From Isoetes taiwanensis (taxonomy: Eukaryota > Streptophyta > Lycopodiopsida > Isoetales > Isoetaceae): a stretch of 64,000 bases of DNA. Every line of letters starts with the position of its first letter. Within the stretch, counting starts at the first letter, position 1. A program made the translations under genes and the position numbers. The stretch spans positions 5,147,183 to 5,211,182 of the forward strand of contig JAJEKV010000026.1 of NCBI GenBank assembly GCA_021234155.1, read 5' to 3'. Below, one piece after another: positions 36,180 through 45,416 of the stretch. The notes below the pieces were generated by a model. The model saw only the letters and a program-made list of their open reading frames with translations. It made no database searches and had not been told where the DNA came from.

Positions 36180-36770
36180 ATTACCTACTAAGCAAAAATG
36201 CGAGGGAATGAAGCAGCTCGCTATGTGCAAGGACTCCAAGGCCAACCACGGGCATCACATACTTTGAGAAAGCTAACTTTATCGGTGTCAATTGTAGCTG
36301 CATTTCCTCAAAAGAATAGATTCCAACCTTACAAGACCCACCTTGCATAGATGCTCCAATCATTATTGTCCAACTATAAACATTCTTGTCCTCAATTTTT
36401 CAAATATAGCTGTGCATCTTGCAAGCTGCCGCATTTACCATACATCTCTATGAGAAGGTTAGCGGAAAGACATTCTTTACCGCCCATTTTTGGCAATGCA
36501 TTCATGAATCCGTCTACCCTCATCCAGTCTACTTTTTCTCGACACTTTGGAGACATACACGGTTGGAGATGGCACCCAAAGGACCTGGAACTTTCTGGAT
36601 AGCAAAGCCTTCACGGTAATCTTGCTCCTTTGCCACAGTTGTGAGAGTAATAAGCGAGTGGGAGAGGAATTACAAGCAAATAACGAGCACGAAAAGAACT
36701 TGCGAAGAAACTCTGTTGCAACAAACGCCTCAAGCAGAATGTCACCACGCAACATTTCCCCAACCATCCA
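36180..36770 (-). pseudogene. pentatricopeptide-repeat (PPR) protein fragment
   Basis: Reading the minus strand across frames gives a typical series of PPR motifs: DEGRRIHECIAKNGR, NLLIEMYGKCGSLQDAQ, then KNVYSWTIMIGASMQGG and SFEEMQLQLTP. In plants such proteins bind organelle RNA for editing, splicing or stability. Here the motifs sit in three different frames with a stop after IAKNGR, and there is no start or full repeat array, so it is a fragment of about two repeats. Earlier minus-strand residues to 36770 fit a preceding, weaker repeat. Confidence 0.7.
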
Positions 36771-38185
36771 ACGTACCGTCGTGCCAACAACGACCCCAGA
36801 GAGAGCCGGATGAATTCGGTGACCCTTTTTGTTGCCCTAAAATAGAACGGGCCGATGTTTGCATGGGATGATGTCTACATACCTAACTAGACCATTAGAA
36901 ATTTGATGAAAAAAAAGAGGAACCAAAGGAAAATATGGCGTGCACTCTATTTGTACTGATTAGTAGACCTCATGGAATACGCCCTTCAAATCATAGTAAA
37001 ACCATAGGAAAAAACGTACAAAACTAGAAACAAAACCCCCTGTTATAATGCTACATATTTCATCTTCAAAATTTTGCTTGTTAGTAGAATGGGATGCAAT
37101 CCATTGCATATATTTTGCAAGCTGCTTCTGCTTTGGTCTTTTCTTTTTGTTGGACTACATAAAGTGGTGGTTTGCCGGGAGAAGCAGCATTCTATTAGCA
37201 TTATATTCAAGAAAACCGCCTTCACCATTAAATCACCAGCGCTGGAAATATCTTGCAGAAGTTCACAATATTTGTAATGAGTATTACTTCTTTCAAAATC
37301 AAACAAGAGATGCAACATAGAGGTAAGGATTTGATTTTTAAGCAGACGAAAATGTACTTGAAGATAAAAACGATCTGTTCTTCCTTTGCCTAGCCAGTAA
37401 AGCTTAATAGAAAAAAAATGAAGAAAAAGGGAAAAATTTATAAAAGAGTACTTGGAATGAGATGGTAAGGGATGTGGCCTGGCAAATGCAAGGTTTATTG
37501 TTCGAATCCAGACCAAGTTCATATTTTAGCAAAGTCCCAATGATATTTTAGCAAAGTCCAAATATTGCACTTACCATGCAAGTATATATATGTGCCCAAA
37601 ACATATTCCCAAATATTAAGAAGAATTGAAGTTCCTTTGAAGAATCAACCATTGTTTGTTTGGAGTTTTAATATTTTTGAAGACCATCAATGTTCAGAGA
37701 AGACTATTTATTCTCCAACGAGCTTATTCAAGTCACACACCATATTATGAAGATCAAGATTATGTGGTTAGTGCTTATGCTTTTGCAATTTGATTGGATT
37801 TAATTTCCAACTTTCTCAAGAATTCAAGCTATCTAAAGAAGTCGTACGAGTTTTCTATTTTATTTTTTCTTTTGTTGGAGTGAGGGGATGGAGCGCCATA
37901 TTGAGGTTGCAGTAGAGAGAGTCCTGGCTCAGATGGGATTTGCCACCCTTGAAGTGATTATATTTATGTGAAGCCATAGAATCGCCGATTGAGGCAATGG
38001 TGTTAGAGTTTTTAAATTTATTTTCCTTGGAAGACTTCTAATATGCTTTTGAAGGATTGAAGACATTTGAATATTGATTCTTGATAAGTTGCAATGCTAT
38101 CTTTATGACCTTTATGAGTCGAAGATCTTGAAGATTTAATTTTGAAGAATTCATCGGGGCGATGAATAAAATTAAGGGGGAATAA
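36771..38185. other. internal stretch of the LTR-like composite
   Basis: No gag, protease, integrase or RT recognised. 37064-37165 is nearly identical to 38613-38716. Close to the right LTR-like repeat, ATTAAGGGGGAATAA (about 38171-38185) could serve as a polypurine tract. If this is an LTR element it is non-autonomous. Confidence 0.45.
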
Positions 38186-38612
38186 TGTAGTGTGGTTTAT
38201 CTGTTCATATTTTGACACTTTGCACGAAATTGTCATATTTGATGTATGTTTGATGATTTATCTTCTGAAGTTGAAGAAGATATTGTATTTTTTGGATATT
38301 TTGGCATGGGCACTTGTAATTGGACTTGAAGGTGTATAAAAGTCCCTTTTAATGGTTGAATATTTGATGAGGTGGCATGATCTCAAAGGGCATGTTGGTT
38401 ATTGATGATCTAATGGTGAAGATTGCTTGAAGATGAATGGTCAAGATTTGATGTGTAAGTTTAAGAGGAGGGGTACGTCTCCTCATTCTCTCTCTCTCAC
38501 TCTTGCTCTTTGAAGGAGATTATCTGTTGTAGAGTGCATCTTCTATGGAAGAAATAAATGAAAATGATGAGGATGAACCTCCTGATTTATGAGCATGTGA
38601 TTTGTATGTGAT
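38186..38612 (+). repeat. LTR-like direct repeat, right copy
   Basis: Second copy of 28457-28888, with the same TGTAGTGTGG start and TATA-like box. Differences by eye are a handful of substitutions and one-base indels (for example in the CT-rich run). It is preceded by a purine-rich AAGGGGG tract. Confidence 0.7.
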
Positions 38613-38716
38613 TATTCATCTTCAGAATTTTGCTTGTTAGTAGAATGGGATGCAATCCATTGCATATATTTTGCAAGCTGCTTCTGCTTTGGTCTTTTCT
38701 TTTTGTTGGACTACAG
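38613..38716. repeat. 100-bp duplicate of 37064-37165
   Basis: Both start near CATCTTCA.AATTTTGCTTG and end TTTTTGTTGGACTACA with one or two differences. Each then continues into different sequence. Confidence 0.9.
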
Positions 38717-38879
38717 GCACATCTGAAGCAGATGAATGCTTGGAATCTTGGATAGACTGCATACCCGCAGAGCAAAATGTATGTAAAATGTGCAATGTCA
38801 TGTGTGTGGATAAATCTTCTGTAATCTGTGTTTGAAAGAGGCTATGAATTAAAAAACATAACCATCAAGTTAATATGCT

Positions 38880-39335
38880 GCAGAATAACTTAAATACCTG
38901 GAGCAAGGAGCAACTCAAGAATGCCACGCAGTGAATTAGGCATGCCACCATAAATAGGAAAAAACCTTCCATGAAGAGTCACAAAGGGGTTTCGATCTTC
39001 TTTTGCTTTGATCCTTACAGGCATGCAATTTGTAGTAGAAACAGCTTATGTGCAGCAATATTAAGAAATTGCGCTTCAACTTCTTCAATAGAAAGATGAG
39101 AGACTTGTGCACAAAGTTCTTGTGTAGATATTGGCTGATAAACTGGTGGAGCTGGTATAAATGGTTGTTGAACAACCTGCTGCTGTAATGGATGCTGTGA
39201 AACTGGCTGTAAAAATTGCTCTGAAACTTGTTGCGCAGAGGATTGTGCTTGATCTTTACGATATTGAGCAATACCTTTATGCAACTGCCTGCGGTTTCTT
39301 TGAATATGGCCTTTCTTTCTACAATGCCACTGCAA
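38880..39335 (-). pseudogene. unrecognised minus-strand coding relic with zinc-knuckle-like start
   Basis: A 106-codon minus-strand frame starts near QWHCRKKGHIQRN, resembling a CCHC knuckle with one or two cysteines missing. A Q/P-rich middle follows, then LSIEEVEAQFLNIAAHKL. In another frame it continues as VRIKAKEDRNPFVTLHGRFF, GGMPNSLRGILELLLAPG and then a GT (about 38900). The last part looks like a conserved exon but I do not recognise it. It could be a retroelement gag or a host gene fragment. Confidence 0.35.
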
Positions 39336-39344
39336 ATTGTGAAG

Positions 39345-40968
39345 AGGAATTTCGATTGAACACTAGTTTGATGTTTGTGATGCTACCACTAAATCAGAAC
39401 CACCAAAGAAATCCAATCTTGAAGAAAGATGTGATAGTTTTCAGGCAGCTTGTGATTTACTTACAACTTTTGGTAAGTGCTTTAAAACTGCTTTTCCATG
39501 TTACACATTCTTGAACCTCTAAGAATGCTAATTTTTTTAAGGTGGTATTGAGGTCCAACAACAACATACTTTTGAAGATCAGGAATCACTATATCGAAAA
39601 TTGCATGCGATGAAAAGTTGAGAACAAAAAGCAAAGAAAAGAGCAAGAGGAACAGACTTAAAGAAAGATGGCTCCAGCAATGGACTAAGCAAGAGAAGAA
39701 AAGAACAACTATCAAAAGAAATTGCAGTCTATAATAATAAGGTATATGCAAATGCTTCACAGCAGGATAGGGAAGGCATTCTTCAAGGTGCTGCTAAACG
39801 ACTGCCAAGATATCAGGTATTGAAGTTGAAAGGAGTGAAAACAATGTCAATAATAGTGAAAATAACCTGAGGAAATCTTAAATATAACAGGAAAACTAAT
39901 GTGGTCAGAGCTCGAACCTCAGCAATAGTTTATGTTGTTGCCCCTGAAAAAGTTAACTGTAGAAGGCTATCTGAATCTTTGAATTTGAGCAGAAAATATG
40001 TTACAATAGCAGTACCTAAAAGAGTAGTAGCAGAAATTGGTGAAGATCCCTGGTCAATGTTTAAGAGACAAACCAGGTCTGACAAACTTACTTATCATCA
40101 ACAAAAGCTTGTGTTTGAGTTCTGGACCAACAATTCAAGAGTGTCTCTATGCAAGAAGCATGTGATTAAAATTAGGATTGCCAAAGGCAATAAAATATTG
40201 CATCGGCTCTAAATTACTTAGAAGAGATCGAGGTTGGTTTATCTAACTTTGATTGACTTCCCATGCTTATTTGTTTACTTTACCATGCTTATAATGTTTC
40301 TGGTTTCAATGCAGGTTTCATTTTATGAAAGATTCCGAAAAGAGTATCCAAATTTGAAATGGGTTTTTCCGCTTCCCATGCACTGAAGCCTAGAAAGCGA
40401 AGGACAGGATGACATGCTACTGTGTTTATCACATGAGGTTAAATTATGTTAGACAAGCAATTAACAAGATGAGGTTGGATACAAAGATTCATGGAACAAA
40501 ATGTAATTGTACATGTGTTGTATGTAGTCCTGGCCTTAAATATGAAGCCACATTGATGACATATATAGGTCATCAAGCGACATGTGGAGGTCATTGGTTT
40601 GTGCCAAGGACATATCAGATGAATGGTATCAACATAATTGCATGCTACTGAAATGCAATTCTTGTGGTCCTTCCAAATTACCTATGTATCCAAAAGAATT
40701 CAATAGACGTGCTGCTCACACAATTGATTGGAATAGATTTGATAGAGTAAACACTTGCTTTATCATCTATTTTAGTGTGTTGTTGTATTTCAGTATATTT
40801 CATACTCAATACTAAATAAGTTTAATGGAAAATTACAGGTGTTTGTACCATCTAATGAATCTGATGGAAAAGGAGGTTTGAAAGTAGTACCAAAACCAAT
40901 TGTTAAGCTCGTGTACAAGACAAGTACTACTGTTGATGTCCTGGAGTATGCAAAGAATGTGCTGACAG
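39345..40968 (+). pseudogene. multi-exon relic of an unrecognised conserved gene or transposon-like family
   Basis: Several plus-strand coding islands are bounded by plausible splice sites. They are FDVCDATTKSEPPKKSN..LLTTFG before GT (about 39475); EDQESLYRKLHAM...AAKRLPRYQ before GT (39817); a segment from 39891 with RLSESLNLSRKYVTIAV and LVFEFWTNN; VSFYERFRKEYPNLKWVF from 40317; a Cys-rich part with CYCVYHMRLNYVRQAINKMR, KCNCTCVVC and LKCNSCGPSKLP...NWNRFDR; then, after an intron (about 40755-40838), FVPSNESDGKGG..LVYKTSTTVDVLEYAKN. From memory this resembles uncharacterised repeated proteins in plants and animals that have Cys pairs and a later DFAEN motif. That motif is absent here because LINE sequence starts at about 40969. 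Internal stops show it is dead. Confidence 0.45.
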
Positions 40969-41252
40969 ATTTCGATAGACTACCTCGTACACAATTAGGA
41001 GCACGCTTGGAGAAATTGGGAATACCAATTCCATTACGAAAGGCAGTTTCACGGCTATACGAAAAAGTGTTAGTGGAACTTACATTTTCATTAGATGGCC
41101 TAGAGAAAGTGCAGAGCAATATCGGGGTGAAGCAGGGGTGCCCTTTGTCACCCACACTTTTTGGCTTTTTTATTGATGAGCTTGAGGCATGGTTGATAGA
41201 TACAGATGTGGGAGTGGAGGTTGGCGATTATCTTCTGAGGCTTTTGCTTTAT
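40969..41252 (+). mobile_element. LINE A, part 1 (RT domain)
   Basis: RT sequence FDRLPRTQLGARLEKLGIP, LRKAVSRLYEKV and GVKQGCPLSPTLFGFFIDEL, up to LLRLLLY. Here the reading is interrupted by 41253-41957 and resumes at 41958 with the catalytic box (AEDV, where ADDV is usual). The 5' part, including the endonuclease, is missing, so the copy is 5'-truncated where it joins the gene relic. The 307-codon open frame across this region is a read-through chimera and not a protein. Confidence 0.85.
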
Positions 41253-41315
41253 TGGGATTGGAGATTGGCAATTATTGCTTATGAGGCCAATTGGTCTCCC
41301 TGGACAATAAAAACT

Positions 41316-41384
41316 CTATTCTATTCTATTCTATTCTATTCTATTCTATTCTATTCTATTCTATTCTATTCTATTCTATTCTAT
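41316..41384 (+). repeat. (CTATT)n array, about 13.8 units
   Basis: Perfect pentanucleotide run following ATAAAAACT. It replaces a poly(A) tail in this LINE family. In translation it gives a repeated FYSIL pattern that inflates the open frame across it. Confidence 0.95.
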
Positions 41385-41799
41385 CAACTGCAAGTCAATC
41401 CTAGGCTCACGAGAGGCCCACACCAGTACCCGTATATCCACTTGCCCATGAAGAAGCGCAGACTTATAGCTTCCATTCGCATGGGTGCACATCATCTCTA
41501 CATTGAGACAAGGCGTTGGACTCGGGAAGCACGGGAGGAGAGGCTATGTCACGGTTGCCACCAGGGCGCCATTGAAGATGCATGTCATGCCCTCCAGATC
41601 TGCCTAGCGTTTGCTCATATCCGAGCGCGGTATAGTCATTTAGTAGTGCCTGGCCAGCCATTGCATGAGTTATTGAATACGGCGCCCGTGGGCTTATTGG
41701 GGTCATATCTCCAGGAGGTTATGGATACATGGACTCAGTTGTGTCCTCCGGGACAGTATTGAATTGTCCTATATAATTGTACAGTGTATTAGCATACTT

Positions 41800-41864
41800 A
41801 TTACTGCTAAGGTTTTTCCCACGAAATCCCTTCAAGGCAGGAATTTTTTAATCCTGATAGTAAT
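41800..41864 (+). other. LINE 3' UTR hairpin
   Basis: ATTACT (41800-41805) pairs with AGTAAT (41859-41864) around AAGGTTTTTCCCACGAAATC and GGCAGGAATTTTTTAATCC. It is the plus-strand counterpart of the minus-strand hairpin at 20393-20463. Confidence 0.6.
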
Positions 41865-41957
41865 ACGCTTGTTGCTCTCTTTTTGTTTGGGTCCCATAGG
41901 CCAATTGGTCTTCGTGGACGATAAAAAATCTATTCGATTCTATTCTATTCTATTTAT

Positions 41958-43052
41958 GCTGAAGATGTGATATTTATTTTTAGGACGACAACAGGTTTGC
42001 AATGTTTGCTATATGTGCTTAAGCAATTTTGCAGGAAAAATAGTTATGGAAGTGAACAAAAGTAAGACTAAAAGTTATGGTTGTTGGCTCTCGAGATTCA
42101 GTAGCAATGCACTTGATGGTATAACTCTGGAACAGGTAAAACAATATAAATATTTGTGGATTGAGTGTTCTAATGATTACAGATGGTCAGTGAGGGCAAG
42201 GAAAGGGGTATCTGGAGACCTTCATGCTTTGTATTACTCACTTAGTCTTGATAAAGAAACAGTCGACGTTGGTCTCAGGCTTGTGTTCAAAGTGATGGTG
42301 TAGACAGTTGTACTTTATGGTTGTCCAACTTGGGGACCAGGTTCGGTTAGGGCAAAGTGGATAGAAATCGAACAAGTGCAGAAGAGGTGTTCGCTAGAAG
42401 AGCTAGGGGTTAATGTCCAAACTTCCTATGAGATGCTATTAGCAGAGGCAGGATTGTATCCGCTGAAGGTAGAAGCGTTGTTTCAAACCCTTACCTACTA
42501 CCAGAGGGTACAGAGCATGGATGATAGTAGGATATCTAGGCAGGTTGATAGAATCCCAATCACAACGTCATGCAGGGCGGTATAATCACCTTGTAAATTG
42601 GGCGGCTTTTTGGGGCATGGATCTTGATGATCTCCCAGATACAGATGTGGGGTTGCGTGCATTTGTGACTGAGCGGGCATGACAAGAGATGTGGCCAATT
42701 GGTGATCTTGGGGTAAAAAGAAATTTTTATGAACAAGAAGTTAATGCTATGGTAGTATATAAGGAGCAGCAAGCCTATCTAAATGTGGAGCTTAGCTGAA
42801 AAAACATCAACCATTTGCTAAATTAAGATTTAGTTCTCACTCTTTACAGATTGAAAAAGGACGAGAGCAAGGGATTCCAAGAGAGTTGTGTTTTGTCTAT
42901 GTTGCTTTGAAGCACAAGTGGAGAATGAAGACCATGCATTGATTAGGTGCTCGGCCTTTGATCATATCCGAGAAAGTCACTATATCACATGTAGCTCCTT
43001 CTTGAATCTGCTAGATCTATCCCCATCGGATTGTGTATGAATATTTGAAATC
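41958..43052 (+). mobile_element. LINE A, part 2 (RT end and C-terminal domain)
   Basis: Continues LINE A: the RT catalytic box, then VNKSKTKSYG, QYKYLWIEC, a stop at 42301-42303, TVVLYGCPTWGPGS, LGVNVQTSYEMLLAEAGLYP, and near 42840-43010 a decayed C-terminal region (IEKGREQGIPRELCF; then EDHALIRCSAFDHIRE in another frame) with the Cys/His spacing of LINE knuckles. It is cut at 43052 by a copia element and resumes at 50060 in frame. Confidence 0.8.
43048..43052. other. copia target-site duplication, left
   Basis: AAATC directly before the left LTR; matched by AAATC at 50055-50059. Confidence 0.9.
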
Positions 43053-43485
43053 TGTAGAGAATACTTGTGTGGTGCAAAAACATTATGATTGTGAGTTCAT
43101 TGAATATTTAAAAGAAGTTAAGGCAATGATTCAATGGTTTACATTGCCATGTTAAAATTATTTATAGACAACCCTAAATCCTAGCTCGGTGAACAGTGTT
43201 CCCGGCCAGGTGGACTCAAATGCTCAGATCTAGCTGCCGACTGGATCAATCAATGGGTAAGATGATGGGATTGCCTGAATGCGGTGATCCCCTAGTGTAT
43301 ATAAGAAGAAATTCGTTATGTACAGATATATATATTTGAATCAGTATGATCAGTTGAAACCTCGATATTTGCTTATGATTATTTTCTGTATGCATTAGGT
43401 TTTATTTGATTACTTGGTTGTGTGTGTGACATTAGCACTATTGCTAATTTGTTTGACTAAGCTAAAGTTGTAGTTTTATCTCACA
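43053..43485 (+). repeat. copia left LTR
   Basis: 433 bp, TGTAGAGA...TCTCACA with matching inverted ends. TATATAA at 43298-43304 is the likely promoter TATA box. Confidence 0.95.
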
Positions 43486-43486
43486 A

Positions 43487-43498
43487 TGGTATCAGAGC
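43487..43498 (+). promoter_or_regulatory. copia primer-binding site
   Basis: TGGTATCAGAGC one base after the LTR, complementary to the 3' end of plant initiator methionine tRNA, as in most plant copia elements. Confidence 0.92.
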
Positions 43499-43508
43499 TA
43501 GCTATACA

Positions 43509-44550
43509 ATGTCCACACGATTTAGAGCCACACTTTTAAGTTCAATTGAAGTGTTTCAGGGAGTTGGAGGTTTTCAAATATGGAAAGAGAGAGTTAAGGA
43601 GGTCTTGCAATTTGAGGGATTATGGTATATAATCGAACCAAGTACTAATGTTGATGATGAAATAAGTAGTTCAGCAGTAGGAGAAACTTCAACAGCGAAG
43701 TCAGGGGAGTCTACTGCAAAATCGAAAGAGGTAAGTGTCAGCAGTGATAAGACAAGTGATGATTTAAAAATAAGTCAGGCTAAAGCCATAATTATGTGCA
43801 AAGTTGCACCAAGCATAATGCTTAAGCTAAGAGATCTGAGTCCCAGGGAGGCATGGACGTATTTAATCAAAACATATTAAACTAAGAGCTCATCACAGAT
43901 TGATGTTCTGGAAAAGGAGATTATAAAAATGAGATTTGATGATAAGACAGATTTGACCACAATGTTCCACAAGTTTGATTCTCTTTGTGCAGATTTGGAA
44001 GCAGCTAGGGTAACAATGTCAGTAAGCCACCAAAATTTGGCAATTTCTAAAATGTTTGCCAACTATGGAACCCTGGCCACACTAATAAGAACTGTTGCCA
44101 GAACTAGGGAGGAGGCTGAGCAGATTGCCAGAACAAAAATCTGTGATTGAAAATGAGAATGATGATGATGAAGAATCTGTAGAGGTGCTGGTTGTGAGAA
44201 AAGAAAAAGCCTCTAATGACAGAGGTAAGCAGATTGGCCCATGCTATGGTTGTGGGGAAGTGGGGCATCTAAAATTTAATTGCCCTAGAAATGTTCAAAA
44301 TGTGAAAACTTGTTATACATGTGGAGGAGTAGGACATGTTGCATCTAAATGCCCAAGTCCAAGGGACAGTGGCAGGGGCAGAGATAGAGGCAGGGGTAAG
44401 CCTAATCATTGGAATACCAATAAGGGTAGAGGCAGAGGTGCTAAGGCAACAAGCACCAATGTGGCTGTCATAGAATGTGAAGAGGAAGATTCAGAAGAAG
44501 ATTTTGAGTTACATACTTCTGAAAATATTCCAACAGTTAATAATGTATCA
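43509..44550 (+). pseudogene. copia gag with two CCHC knuckles (broken)
   Basis: Starts at ATG 43509 with a UBN2-type gag (FQIWKERVKEVLQFEGLWYI, ISQAKAIIMCKVAP). A TAA at 43878-43880 interrupts it. The same frame resumes (RFDDKTDLTTMFHKFDSL..ANYGTLATLIRTV) to a TGA near 44148, and the +1 frame continues. Two intact zinc knuckles follow at 44242-44352 (CYGCGEVGHLKFNC and CYTCGGVGHVASKC), then a G/R-rich stretch. In this class gag packages the element RNA in virus-like particles. The protein cannot be made in one piece. Confidence 0.9.
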
Positions 44551-45416
44551 GTCCCTAGCTTAAAAACATGGCATGAACGTCTTGGGCATACCAATATGAA
44601 TAATGTGAAAGCCCTAAACAAGTCTGGATATATTAATGCTGCAAATGAAGATCAGAGAAATTTTGTCTGCAGGGGTTGCATGATTGGAAAAAGTATCAGG
44701 CTACCTTTTGGCAGGAGATCAAAAAGGGCTGAAACACCCTTGGAGCTAGTAGATACAGATATATGTGGTCCTCTGAATGTTAGGAGCTACTTTGGAAAAA
44801 GGTATTTCATTACTTTTATAGATGATTACACTAGAAAAGCTAAATGTTACTGTTTAACAAACAAATGTGAAGCTCTAAGAGCATTTAAAGAATATTTGAC
44901 TGAGATGGAACGAGAAACAGGATATAAAGTTAAGTGTCTAAGATCAGATAGGGGAGGCGAATATATATCAAAGAAATTCAAAACCTTTTGCATTGAAAAG
45001 GCATTAAGAGGCAGCGGACATGCAGGTATTCTCCCCAGCAGAATGGGGTGGCAGAAAGAAAGAATCGAACATGCTTGAATGCAGTTAGAGCTATGTTAAA
45101 ACATGCTGGATTGCTAAATGTATTATGGGAAGAAGCTCTAAAAGCAGCAATTTACATACAAAATAGGTTACCAAGTGCAAGTCTAGATGGGAAAATTCCA
45201 GAATTATTATGGACTAAGAAAATGCCCACATATGAAGGTTTTAGAACCTATGGGTATCTGGCTTATGTTCACAGCCCAGAAGAATTGAGGGGTAAATTGG
45301 ATGACAGGGCTTTGACTGTATTCCTGGTTGGATATGACGAGGAGTCTAAAGCATACAGACTTTATGACACAGACAAGAGAACAATACTAGTAAGTAGAGA
45401 TGTTATGTTTACATAA
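44551..45416 (+). pseudogene. copia integrase (frameshifted), protease absent
   Basis: Opens with the GAG-pre-integrase segment KTWHERLGHTNMNNVKAL and a CxxC pair, then the catalytic core: ELVDTDICGPL (first Asp) and LRSDRGGEY (second Asp). A frameshift near 45005 moves the last part (MAERKNRTCLNAVRAML, after a QQNGV-type Glu region) to another frame. It ends with the KLDDRALTVFLVGYDEESKAY-type C-terminal motif and a TAA at 45414-45416. Only about 70 codons separate the second gag knuckle from WHERLGH and no DSGA-type protease motif is present, so the protease and its flanks appear deleted. Confidence 0.88.

Larger units (their letters stand above)
41253..41957 (+). mobile_element. two-tailed LINE insertion inside LINE A
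   Basis: The insert begins after a TTTAT (41248-41252) and ends in a second TTTAT (41953-41957), a likely 5-bp target-site duplication. It contains two LINE 3' ends in series. The first (41253-41384) has CCAATTGGTCTCCCTGGAC, ATAAAAA and 13 CTATT units. The second (41385-41952) has a C-terminal coding part (RLIASIRMGAHHLYIETRRW; a Cys/His knuckle RLCHGCHQGAIEDACHAL), a stop at 41760-41762, a 3' UTR with the hairpin at 41800-41864, CCAATTGGTCTTCGTGGACG, ATAAAAAAT and a shorter CTATT tail. I found no duplication at the internal join. Confidence 0.75.

Noticed and set aside
39161-39514. 117-codon plus-strand open frame
   Set aside because: It overlaps the better minus-strand relic and, from 39360, runs in a different frame from the exon-like FDVCDATTKSE island; a shadow.
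40839-41762. 307-codon open frame that could be annotated as a reverse transcriptase gene
   Set aside because: It joins the last island of the gene relic, part of LINE A, a translated CTATT array (FYSIL repeats) and the C-terminus of another LINE. It begins at a splice acceptor with GTG and not at an ATG.
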